Source: Pirellulaceae bacterium
GTDB lineage: Bacteria > Planctomycetota > Planctomycetia > Pirellulales > Pirellulaceae
NCBI GenBank assembly: GCA_026989685.1
Contig: JALSIV010000390.1
Location: 1 to 44,401, forward strand
DNA: 44,401 nucleotides
Direction: 5' to 3'
Shown one piece after another: positions 32,356-39,806 of the stretch (within the stretch, counting starts at the first letter, position 1; every line of letters begins with the position of its first letter). Under the pieces are notes generated by a model. The model saw nothing but the letters and a program-made list of their open reading frames with translations. It was not told the origin of the DNA and ran no database searches. The translations under genes were made by a program, and so were the position numbers.

Positions 32356-35193
32356 TTATTTCACCACGAAATTGACCAGCCTTCCGGGCACCGTAATCAC
32401 TTTGACGATTCGTTTTCCTTCGAGCAACTGGGCGATGCGCGGTTCCGATTTGGCAGCCGCCTCGATGGCATCCCGTCCCGCGTCGGCCGGAACGGTGACG
32501 CGAGCCCGCACTTTGCCGAGAATCTGTACGGGGATCTCCACGGTTTCGTCGCGAGTCCACCGCGGATCGGCCTGCGGCCACCGCTGGTAACTGAGCGTCT
32601 CGGCATGGCCGAGCTGCTGCCAGAGTTCCTCGGCCAAATGAGGCGCGTAGGGCGCCAGCAGAAGCACGAACGACTCGAGGATTTCTCGCGGCCGCGTCGG
32701 CTGGCGGGTAAAGAAGTTCACGAATTCCATCATCCGAGCGATCGCCGTGTTGAACCGCATCGACTCCGTGTCGCGCGTGACCGCCTCGATCGTCTTGTGC
32801 AAGACGCGCCGCTGCTCGTCGTCCGGCTCGGTATCCACCACCGAATCGTGCAACTTCAACTCCTCGGACTCTTCATCGATCACCAATCGCCACACGCGAT
32901 CGAGGAAATTGCGCACACCGTGGACGCCGGCCATGCTCCACGGTTTGGTCGCCTCGAGCGGCCCCATGAACATCTCGTACAGCCGCAGCGCGTCGGCACC
33001 GTAGTCGCGGACGATGGCATCCGGATTGACGACATTTCCGCGGCTCTTGGACATCTTGTAGGACCGGCTCTCCACTTCGATCCGTGGATCGTCCCTCAAA
33101 ACGAACCGGTCGTCCCGCTTCTCGACCTGCTCGGCTTCGACCCGAAGCGGCGTCACGGCCGCCTGATCTTCGCGCCGCCGCCATTGACCGTCGGCAGCCT
33201 TTTCGACAGCGGTTGCCGAAACCCACTCGCCCGCCGATGTGCGGTACGCCGTGTATTCCATCTCGCCCAGAATCATTCCCTGGTTGACCAACTTGCGAAA
33301 CGGCTCCGCCGTGCTGACATAGCCGCGGTCGTAAAGCACCTTGTGCCAGAACCTGGCATACAGCAGATGCAAGACCGCATGCTCGGCACCCCCGACATAC
33401 AAGTCGACCGGCATCCACGCCTTTTCCTTTTCCGCGTCGACAAAGCGATCGTCGTTGTGCGGATCGATGAAGCGAAGATAGTACCAGCAGGATCCCGCCC
33501 ATTGAGGCATGGTGTTGGTTTCGCGACGGTAACGTTTGCCGTCGAGCTCGACGTACAGCCACGAATCGGGTGCTTTTTCCAGCGGCGGCTCGGGGCGACC
33601 GTGAGGCTGGTAGTCTTTCAACACCGGCAGGTCGACCGGCAGCTCCGACTCGGGAACCGCTCGCAACAGGCCGGTCGGCCGCCCTCGATCGTCGAGTTCG
33701 TGCAGAATGGGAAACGGCTCCCCCCAGAAACGCTGGCGGCTGAACAGCCAGTCGCGCAGCTTGTAGTGAACGGCAGGCCGAGCGATCCCCTGACGATGGA
33801 GGTCATCGGTGATTCGCTGTTGGAACTCCGATGTGGGCAGGCCATCGTAGGGCCCCGAGTGGACCGCCACTCCGCTTCCCGTAAAACAGGCCTCTCCCCG
33901 CAGCACCGCCTGACGATCGACGTCGGCCGACTCGCCCGGATCGACCACGGCGACGATCGGCAAACCAAACTGGCAAGCGAAGTCGAAGTCGCGGGTGTCG
34001 TGAGCGGGCACGGCCATGATGGCGCCGGTTCCATAGCCGATCAACACATAGTCGGCAATCCAGATCGGAATGGGGCGGCCCGTGACCGGATTGATGGCGT
34101 ACGCTCCGGTGAATACGCCCGTCTTCTCCCTCGTCCCTTCGGTCCGTTCGCGGTCGCTCTTGGCGGCCGCCTTGCGACAGTAGGCTTCCACTTCGTTCCG
34201 CTGAGCGTCGGTGGTCAGACGCTCCACGAACGGGTGTTCGGGTGCGATCACCATGTACGTTGCACCGAACAACGTATCGGGACGCGTCGTGTAGACTCGC
34301 AGCACATCGTCCCCGGCCCGAGGGGGAAAACCCGACTCACCGCGAGCCGCCTTCCAGCGGCCGAATTCCTGCTCGTCTCCCAGAAAAAAATCCACTTCGG
34401 CTCCCGTACTGCGCCCGATCCAATCTCGCTGGAGTTTCTTGATTCCTTCGGACCACTCGAGTTGATCGAGGTCCTGTTCCAGCCGGTCGGCGTAGGCGGT
34501 GATGCGCAACATCCACTGCCGCAGTGGAATGCGCACTACTTCGTGGCCGCCCCGCTCGCTCTTGCCGTCGATGACCTCTTCGTTGGCGAGCACGGTACCC
34601 AGGGCCGGACACCAGTTGACCAGCGCGTCGGCCTGATAGGCGAGGCGGTGCTGGTCCTGGTAGCGCCGCACCGCCTCCTCCCCCTGCTCCGCAATTTCGT
34701 CCGGGATGGGAAGCTCGGCGATGGGACGTCCCTTCTGCTGGTCGCGATCGAACCAAGTGTCGAACAACACCAGAAAGATCCACTGGGTCCACTTGAAATA
34801 GTCGACGTCCGTCGTGGCGATCGCGCGGCTCCAGTCGTAGCTGAAACCGAGCATCTTCAGTTGGCGAGTGAAATTCTCGATGTTCTTTTCAGTCGACTCG
34901 CGGGGCGGCGTGTTGGTGCGAATGGCATGCTCTTCGGCGGGTAGCCCAAAAGCGTCGAATCCCATCGGGTGCAGTACGCAGCGCCCGTTCATCCGGGCAA
35001 ACCGGCTCACGATGTCCGTCGCCGTGTACCCCTCGGGATGCCCCACGTGCAGCCCATCGCCACTGGGATAGGGGAACATATCGAGTACGTACAGCTTCTC
35101 GCCTCGAGGAAACTCGGGCGTGCGAAACGTCTGCCGCTCTTCCCAGTACGCTTGCCATTTGGGTTCGATTTCAGATGGATTGTAGCGAGGCAT
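32356..35193 (-). CDS. leuS: Leucyl-tRNA synthetase
   Basis: This class Ia synthetase charges tRNA-Leu. The start is the ATG at 35193 ([20 protein letters not shown]); the 102 extra track residues are upstream noise. HVGH at 49-52 (HIGH signature) and KMSKS at 713-717 are both intact. The editing domain is present, with [15 protein letters not shown] and the conserved aspartate in [25 protein letters not shown] is characteristic of bacterial LeuRS. At 945 residues it is longer than the usual 860-880; one clear extra segment lies just before KMSKS ([20 protein letters not shown], then [20 protein letters not shown]). Such extended forms are plausible for planctomycetes. It is divergent from map, with a 184-base gap containing a possible minus-strand -10 box (TACAAT, 35294-35289). 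Confidence 0.97.
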   Translation of the reverse strand: MPRYNPSEIEPKWQAYWEERQTFRTPEFPRGEKLYVLDMFPYPSGDGLHVGHPEGYTATDIVSRFARMNGRCVLHPMGFDAFGLPAEEHAIRTNTPPRESTEKNIENFTRQLKMLGFSYDWSRAIATTDVDYFKWTQWIFLVLFDTWFDRDQQKGRPIAELPIPDEIAEQGEEAVRRYQDQHRLAYQADALVNWCPALGTVLANEEVIDGKSERGGHEVVRIPLRQWMLRITAYADRLEQDLDQLEWSEGIKKLQRDWIGRSTGAEVDFFLGDEQEFGRWKAARGESGFPPRAGDDVLRVYTTRPDTLFGATYMVIAPEHPFVERLTTDAQRNEVEAYCRKAAAKSDRERTEGTREKTGVFTGAYAINPVTGRPIPIWIADYVLIGYGTGAIMAVPAHDTRDFDFACQFGLPIVAVVDPGESADVDRQAVLRGEACFTGSGVAVHSGPYDGLPTSEFQQRITDDLHRQGIARPAVHYKLRDWLFSRQRFWGEPFPILHELDDRGRPTGLLRAVPESELPVDLPVLKDYQPHGRPEPPLEKAPDSWLYVELDGKRYRRETNTMPQWAGSCWYYLRFIDPHNDDRFVDAEKEKAWMPVDLYVGGAEHAVLHLLYARFWHKVLYDRGYVSTAEPFRKLVNQGMILGEMEYTAYRTSAGEWVSATAVEKAADGQWRRREDQAAVTPLRVEAEQVEKRDDRFVLRDDPRIEVESRSYKMSKSRGNVVNPDAIVRDYGADALRLYEMFMGPLEATKPWSMAGVHGVRNFLDRVWRLVIDEESEELKLHDSVVDTEPDDEQRRVLHKTIEAVTRDTESMRFNTAIARMMEFVNFFTRQPTRPREILESFVLLLAPYAPHLAEELWQQLGHAETLSYQRWPQADPRWTRDETVEIPVQILGKVRARVTVPADAGRDAIEAAAKSEPRIAQLLEGKRIVKVITVPGRLVNFVVK

Positions 35194-35377
35194 GGGGATC
35201 CATTTCAGCAAGATCGGATTCGAAATCGCAACCGGGCGCCGCAGGCTCCGGTCGGCGCGCGGCCTGGACGCGGGGGCGCCGATCTGCGATTGTAGTGGGG
35301 AGGCCTTCTCGGGCCTAGAGCCACGCGATCGAGCGGGCGGATCGCACGCTTCGTTTCCCCTTCTCCACGGGTTTTCC

Positions 35378-36175
35378 ATGTTACACAGTCCACGCTGTCC
35401 CAAACTCGGGAAATACGAACGCGCGGCCATGCGAGCCGCCGGCCAATTCAACGCCCAGTTGATGGATGTGGTGCGCCGGCACATCCGGCCGGGAATCACG
35501 ACGGGAGAAATCGACGAGATCGTGCACGCCTACACGGTGCAACACGGCCACACACCGGCACCGCTGGGATACCAGGGGTTTCCCAAGAGCTGCTGCACGA
35601 GTGTGAACGAGGTGATTTGTCACGGCATTCCCGGCGACTATCGACTGCAGGAAGGTGACATCGTCAACGTCGACATTACCACCATCGTCGACGGGTGGCA
35701 CGGAGATCAGTCCGAAACGTTCCTCATCGGCGAGGTCTCCGACACCGCGCGGGACGTCACTCAGTGCGCCTTCGACTGCCTCTACGCCGCCATCGACGCT
35801 CTCAAGCCAGGATGCCCGGTCGCCACCATCGGAGAAGTGATTACGGCGATTGCGGCCCAGCGAGGATTCAGCGTGGTGCGCGAGTACATCGGTCACGGCC
35901 TGGGAAGACGGTTTCATCAGGATCCCTCGATTCCTCATGTGCCCACCTCCCAGGCGCGGCGGGATCGGCTGGGACCCGGTGTCGCCTTCACCGTCGAACC
36001 GATGATCAACGCGGGCCAGCGGTACACGGAATTGGATCAGCGCGACGGCTGGACCGTGCGGACTCGCGATGCCAGCCTCTCGGCACAGTTCGAACACACC
36101 GTGCTGATGACCGAAGAAGGGCCGGAAATCCTGACACTGACGCAGCACGGCCCCAAGCCGGGACACCGTTTCTAG
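35378..36175 (+). CDS. map: Methionine aminopeptidase
   Basis: It removes the initiator methionine from nascent proteins. The ATG at 35378 begins [20 protein letters not shown]; the track start at 35192 overlaps the leuS start and is unsupported. All five dinuclear metal ligands and the active-site histidine are visible: H82 (VICHGIP), D99 and D110 ([19 protein letters not shown]), H173 ([13 protein letters not shown]), E207 (FTVEPMI) and E239 (QFEHTVLMT). It is a 265-residue type I enzyme without the N-terminal zinc-finger extension. The gene is a single unit facing away from leuS and ends with a double stem-loop. Confidence 0.96.
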   Translation: MLHSPRCPKLGKYERAAMRAAGQFNAQLMDVVRRHIRPGITTGEIDEIVHAYTVQHGHTPAPLGYQGFPKSCCTSVNEVICHGIPGDYRLQEGDIVNVDITTIVDGWHGDQSETFLIGEVSDTARDVTQCAFDCLYAAIDALKPGCPVATIGEVITAIAAQRGFSVVREYIGHGLGRRFHQDPSIPHVPTSQARRDRLGPGVAFTVEPMINAGQRYTELDQRDGWTVRTRDASLSAQFEHTVLMTEEGPEILTLTQHGPKPGHRF

Positions 36176-36193
36176 CGGAGAGCTTCACCCCGC

Positions 36194-36233
36194 GAGTCGG
36201 GTGCCGGCGGCGACCCGCCTCACCGCCCGACTT
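36194..36233. terminator. Double stem-loop between convergent map and lpd genes
   Basis: AGTCGGG (36195-36201) pairs with CCCGACT (36226-36232), and inside it GGCGG pairs with CCGCC around a 4-base loop. It begins about 20 bases after the map stop and could serve both converging transcripts. Confidence 0.55.
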
Positions 36234-36242
36234 CAGCCTCGT

Positions 36243-36345
36243 TTCCGCTCGCGCCGAGGCTTCTAGATTGGCAAGAACATGAAGCATCCCTTGATGGTAC
36301 GCTTCAACTCAGCCTGTCTTCCGCTCGCGCCGAGGCTTATAGATT
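36243..36345. repeat. 27-bp direct repeat; second copy is the 3' end of lpd
   Basis: TTCCGCTCGCGCCGAGGCTT followed by (C/A)TAGATT occurs at 36243-36269 and 36319-36345, with one mismatch. The right copy encodes the final IYKPRRERK residues of lpd (minus strand). In the left copy the change creates a TAG in the same relative frame. Confidence 0.8.
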
Positions 36346-37745
36346 TCCGTGGCCGTGCCCATGTAGGCGTGCCCCGCGTGCATCAGCGTTTCACTCAGGG
36401 TCGGATGAGGATGGATCGACTCGGCCACGTCTTCGATCGTGGCCCCCATTTCCATGGCCAACACGGCCTCGGCGATCAATTCTCCGGCACCGGCACCAAC
36501 GATCCCGCATCCCAGCACTCGCTTACTGCTGGGATCCACCAGGAACTTGGTCATGCCGTCGGTGCGCATGACGGCTTGAGCCCGTCCGCTGGCGGCCCAG
36601 GGATACAGAGCCGTTTCGTAAGCGATCCCGGCCGCTTTGGCCCGGCTTTCACTCAGTCCGCAAGTGGCGATCTCCGGATCGGTGAAGACCACGGCCGGAA
36701 TGGCTTGGACGTCAAACGCCGCCGGTTCTCCCAGCAGCACCTCCGCGGCGATCCTCCCTTCGTGACTCGCCTTGTGCGCCAGCATCGGCTGGCCGGCCGC
36801 GTCCCCGATCGCCAGGATCCGGGGATCGGCCGTGCGCATCTGCGCGTCGTGGAGCATAAAGCCGTCCGAGTCGAGCTCCACGTGGGTGTGCTCCAAACCG
36901 AGCTCTTTCGTGTTGGGACGCCGCCCGACCGCAATCAGGACCCGATCGAAGGTCAGTGCGTGCAACTGGTCTCCGCCGGTCATCACCGTCGCGGTCACCG
37001 AATCGTCATCGGCGGTCAACGTCGTTACACGGCTTCCCAGCAAGATCCCGCCGTCGCACAACTCGGACAAACGGCGGTGGACCGGCTTGACCAGGTCCGC
37101 GTCGATCCCGGGCAGCAGTTGATCGGTGAACTCGACCACGGTGACGGCACACCCCAGCCGCGCGTAGATGGTGGCCATTTCCAATCCGATATATCCGCCG
37201 CCGACTACCAACAGCGACGATGGGAGCGTCTCCAGTTGCAAGGCACCGGCGGAACCGATCACCCTCGGCGACGGACATTTCAGCGCCGCCGGAATCGCGG
37301 GAACCGAACCGGTGGCCACAATGCAGTGATCGAACGTGAGTCTTCCCCCTTCGGGAACGGAAGGATGATCGCCTTCGAGCTTCAGCGTCGAGCTGTCCTG
37401 GAAACGGCCTCGAGCCACGATGCGGGTGACCTTGCGGCGCTTCACCAGTTGGTCGAGACCTCGAGTCAGCTTTCCGATCAGCCGTTCCTGGTGCGAGCGC
37501 AGCGCTTCCAGATCGATCCGGGGCGCACCGAACCGGATGCCCGCTGCCTCCAGTTCTTGGGCTTCGGCGATGACTCGAGCCACATGCAACAGCGACTTGG
37601 AGGGAATACAACCTCGCAGCAGGCAGGTACCTCCGAGCTTCGGCTGGCTCTCCACAAGCACCACCGGGAGACCGCCATCGGCGGCTCGAAAGGCTGCCGC
37701 GTACCCCCCCGGACCGCCACCCAAGACGACCAATGGGGCATGCAT
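36309..37745 (-). CDS. lpdA: Dihydrolipoamide dehydrogenase (E3)
   Basis: This flavoenzyme re-oxidises lipoamide in 2-oxoacid dehydrogenase and glycine-cleavage complexes. FAD-binding LVVLGGGPGGYAAAFRA is at the N-terminus, the redox disulfide is GGTCLLRGCIPSK (C41, C46), the NAD-binding loop is VVGGGYIGLEMA, and the C-terminal catalytic pair lies in HPHPTLSET (H447, E452). The 478-residue length is standard. GAGG precedes the ATG at 37745 by 7 bases. It starts 23 bases after the rpsD stop, so it is probably read with rpsD, an unusual pairing. No E1/E2 genes are in the window. The last residues (KPRRERKTG) lie in a 27-bp repeat also found beyond the stop. Confidence 0.95.
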   Translation of the reverse strand: MHAPLVVLGGGPGGYAAAFRAADGGLPVVLVESQPKLGGTCLLRGCIPSKSLLHVARVIAEAQELEAAGIRFGAPRIDLEALRSHQERLIGKLTRGLDQLVKRRKVTRIVARGRFQDSSTLKLEGDHPSVPEGGRLTFDHCIVATGSVPAIPAALKCPSPRVIGSAGALQLETLPSSLLVVGGGYIGLEMATIYARLGCAVTVVEFTDQLLPGIDADLVKPVHRRLSELCDGGILLGSRVTTLTADDDSVTATVMTGGDQLHALTFDRVLIAVGRRPNTKELGLEHTHVELDSDGFMLHDAQMRTADPRILAIGDAAGQPMLAHKASHEGRIAAEVLLGEPAAFDVQAIPAVVFTDPEIATCGLSESRAKAAGIAYETALYPWAASGRAQAVMRTDGMTKFLVDPSSKRVLGCGIVGAGAGELIAEAVLAMEMGATIEDVAESIHPHPTLSETLMHAGHAYMGTATEIYKPRRERKTG

Positions 37746-37768
37746 GCGGGCACCTCGTTACCAAACGG

Positions 37769-38377
37769 CTATCGCGAGAGGAACTCGATCACCTTTTGGA
37801 CATCGACCGGCAGACTGACGTCCTCGACACTCGGATTCCCCTGCACCGTCGCCCGTAGCGTTTCGGAGTCGAAGGTAATCCAGTCGGGAGTGATCGACTC
37901 AGCCTGGTCGGCCAAGCCGCGATAGAGATTCTGGATGTTCTTGCGGGGCCGGACGGTAATGACGTCTCCCGGTTTCACCAGAAACGACGGCTTCGTGACC
38001 TTCACGCCGTTGACCTGGAAGTGCCCGTGAACGATTCCCTGCCTGGCCTGAGGGCGAGTAAACGTGAATCCGGCTCGGCGGACCACATTGTCCAGCCTCC
38101 GCTCGCACAGCAGCAGCAAGTTGTCACCGGTGTTGCCTCGCTTGCGGGAGGCCATGTCGAAAAACCGCCTGAGCTGACGCTCGAGCAGGCCGTAATAGTG
38201 CTTGATCTTCTGCTTTTCCATCAGTGCCAGCCCGTAGTTCGACGGACGGCGTGGGCGGGTATGCATGCCGGGCGGGGCTTTCCGGCGATCGGCAGCTTTC
38301 GTCGCACCATGATTTTCGTAGACCATCGCACCCAAGCGACGGTTGACACGGGCTTTAGGGCCGGTATACCGAGCCAT
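37769..38377 (-). CDS. rpsD: 30S ribosomal protein S4
   Basis: This primary 16S rRNA-binding protein nucleates the small-subunit body. The true start is MARYTGPKARVNRRLG at 38377; upstream track residues are the leader. S4 features are GMHTRPRRPSNYGLALMEKQ, KIKHYYGLLERQLRRFF and the RNA-binding S4 domain from LLCERRLDNVVRRAGF to VNGVKVTKPSFLVKPGDVIT. No zinc-binding cysteine quartet is seen at the N-terminus, so it is a C-minus form. The length is 202 residues. The gene is outside the usual alpha operon, between the App1-like and lpd genes. GGGAG lies about 10 bases before the start. The 237-base upstream gap contains a 14-bp tandem repeat near the start and could house a regulatory leader. 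Confidence 0.97.
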   Translation of the reverse strand: MARYTGPKARVNRRLGAMVYENHGATKAADRRKAPPGMHTRPRRPSNYGLALMEKQKIKHYYGLLERQLRRFFDMASRKRGNTGDNLLLLCERRLDNVVRRAGFTFTRPQARQGIVHGHFQVNGVKVTKPSFLVKPGDVITVRPRKNIQNLYRGLADQAESITPDWITFDSETLRATVQGNPSVEDVSLPVDVQKVIEFLSR

Positions 38378-38426
38378 GAATAGGTATCTCCCAGCAATTC
38401 GATAAAACCAACTGGCTGTGACAAAA

Positions 38427-38454
38427 CTCCGTGCACGCAACTCCACGCACGCAA
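38427..38454 (-). repeat. 14-bp tandem repeat in the rpsD leader
   Basis: On the minus strand TTGCGTGCGTGGAG is followed directly by TTGCGTGCACGGAG (12/14 identical), 50-77 bases before the rpsD start. It may be a leader element or a binding site pair; its role is unknown. Confidence 0.5.
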
Positions 38455-38593
38455 TCTGTCCGAAATCGGCAAGCGACACGGCGGGCTTTGCTACAAGGTC
38501 TGAAACGTTCGGTCGAAATGACCACTCGGAAAGCGCCATCGTCCGCCGCAAACCGCGGTCAGAATCGGATATCATGGCCGATTTTCGCGTGGC

Positions 38594-38611
38594 GGGCAAG
38601 GGGCATTGCCC
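38594..38611 (-). terminator. Short stem-loop after the App1-like gene
   Basis: GGGCAA-GGGGCA-TTGCCC is a perfect 6-bp stem directly after the App1-like stop at 38615. No U-run follows. The TTGCCC downstream on the minus strand, 17 bases from CATGAT, could double as a weak promoter for rpsD. Confidence 0.4.
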
Positions 38612-38614
38612 AGG

Positions 38615-39748
38615 TTACCGAGCAGATCGCGTCTCCGGCTGGTCCAGCCGTTCGGGAAGCTGGCTGGCGTCTTCGAACAACAGCCAGCGAGACGCCGGGA
38701 GATTACGGAACATTCGTTCGGCTCGCCCGCGCTCGAGCGGTTTTTCGGGCAATTGCCGAATGTAGATCGCGGCAACCTGTCGAGGGAAGCGCCGAGCGGC
38801 AGCCGCATAGAGTTCCGGGTCTCTTTCACCGGAATCGCCGATCAACACAAACCTCCGCCCGGGAAATGACTTGAGCAGTTGACGGATCGCAGCCCCCTTT
38901 CCCATGCGACGGATCAGCAGGACTCGCCGCAACATGTGATCGCGGAGTCGGAAAGAACGCAAGTGAAAGCTGCCGGTGGGAAAACCGTGCTGACCGCACA
39001 ACTCGGTCAACGCGTGGTGAAGTTGCCAGGGACTGGCCGAGACATAATGGAACGCGACTCCCTGGCGCGCCCACTGGCGGTAGCGCTCGGCCATCCCGTC
39101 GATCGTGCGGAACGGCCGCAGGAAGGTGTTGGCGAGCAGTTCCTTCCGATCGGTGACCGAACTGACTTTGATCGTATCGTCGATGTCCGAGATCACCGAC
39201 CAACCGCTGCGCGCCACCAGGTAAACTCGCCCCTCCGATTCAGTCGACTGGCCCAGCGTTCCCACACGCACACTCAAGTAATCGTCGGACGCCGCGCCGC
39301 TGTCGCGCAGCATCTGCAACTCGCTCTCCCCGATCCGAATCACCCCGCGAAACTGCCCGTTGCGCCGACTTCTCTTGGGCAACAGGAATCGCCGATCTCC
39401 CAGACGAACGGTGACTCGATAGCCACGTTCGGTCTTGGCGACGAAATAGCGGACACGCTCGCGGAACAGATGGCTGTCCAACTCGGCTGGCGTCAACTGC
39501 ATCACTTTGCGGAGCAGGCGCAGCAATAACCGCTTCTGCAGCGTCTCAGTCTCCGCCTCATACACGGCGCCTCGGATCACCACGCGCCAGGTCGCGGGAC
39601 GATCCTGCGACGCGACGGTGGAAAAGACCACGACTTCGGGCCGCCGGTTCCGCTTGGGCCGAGGCGAGGCGACACGGACAGCTCCCTGCCGGTCGATTCG
39701 GCCCACCGCCGACTCCACACTCGAGTTGCTCACTTCCGACGATCTCAC
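38615..39748 (-). CDS. App1-family (DUF2183) phosphatidate phosphatase-like protein
   Basis: The catalytic half resembles the HAD-type phosphatase domain of yeast App1, which dephosphorylates phosphatidate. The DxDxT nucleophile motif is SDIDDTIK (D188, D190), followed by FHYVSASPWQLH and the C-terminal acidic pair in FVLIGDSGERDPELY. The N-terminal region (about 38-140, VVVFSTVASQDRPATWRVVI, GAVYEAETETLQKRLLLRLL) is the accessory domain usual in bacterial members. The length is 377 residues. It starts at a GTG (39748) with only a weak TTGGA nearby. No signal peptide is seen, so it is cytosolic or membrane-associated. The gene follows the lipoprotein gene by 58 bases and precedes rpsD. Phosphatidate is also the CdsA substrate, linking it in theme to 9542-13139. 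Confidence 0.85.
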   Translation of the reverse strand: MRSSEVSNSSVESAVGRIDRQGAVRVASPRPKRNRRPEVVVFSTVASQDRPATWRVVIRGAVYEAETETLQKRLLLRLLRKVMQLTPAELDSHLFRERVRYFVAKTERGYRVTVRLGDRRFLLPKRSRRNGQFRGVIRIGESELQMLRDSGAASDDYLSVRVGTLGQSTESEGRVYLVARSGWSVISDIDDTIKVSSVTDRKELLANTFLRPFRTIDGMAERYRQWARQGVAFHYVSASPWQLHHALTELCGQHGFPTGSFHLRSFRLRDHMLRRVLLIRRMGKGAAIRQLLKSFPGRRFVLIGDSGERDPELYAAAARRFPRQVAAIYIRQLPEKPLERGRAERMFRNLPASRWLLFEDASQLPERLDQPETRSAR

Positions 39749-39806
39749 TCCAAGGAAACGATGTCCGACTCCATCACCGGTCAGCCTCGCCCCGACCGGT
39801 GGCGTG

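Noticed and set aside
32272-34944. 890-aa plus-strand ORF
   Set aside because: It is antisense to leuS, has no family motifs, and such long shadows are expected in GC-rich coding DNA.
36279-37925. 548-aa plus-strand ORF
   Set aside because: Antisense to lpd.
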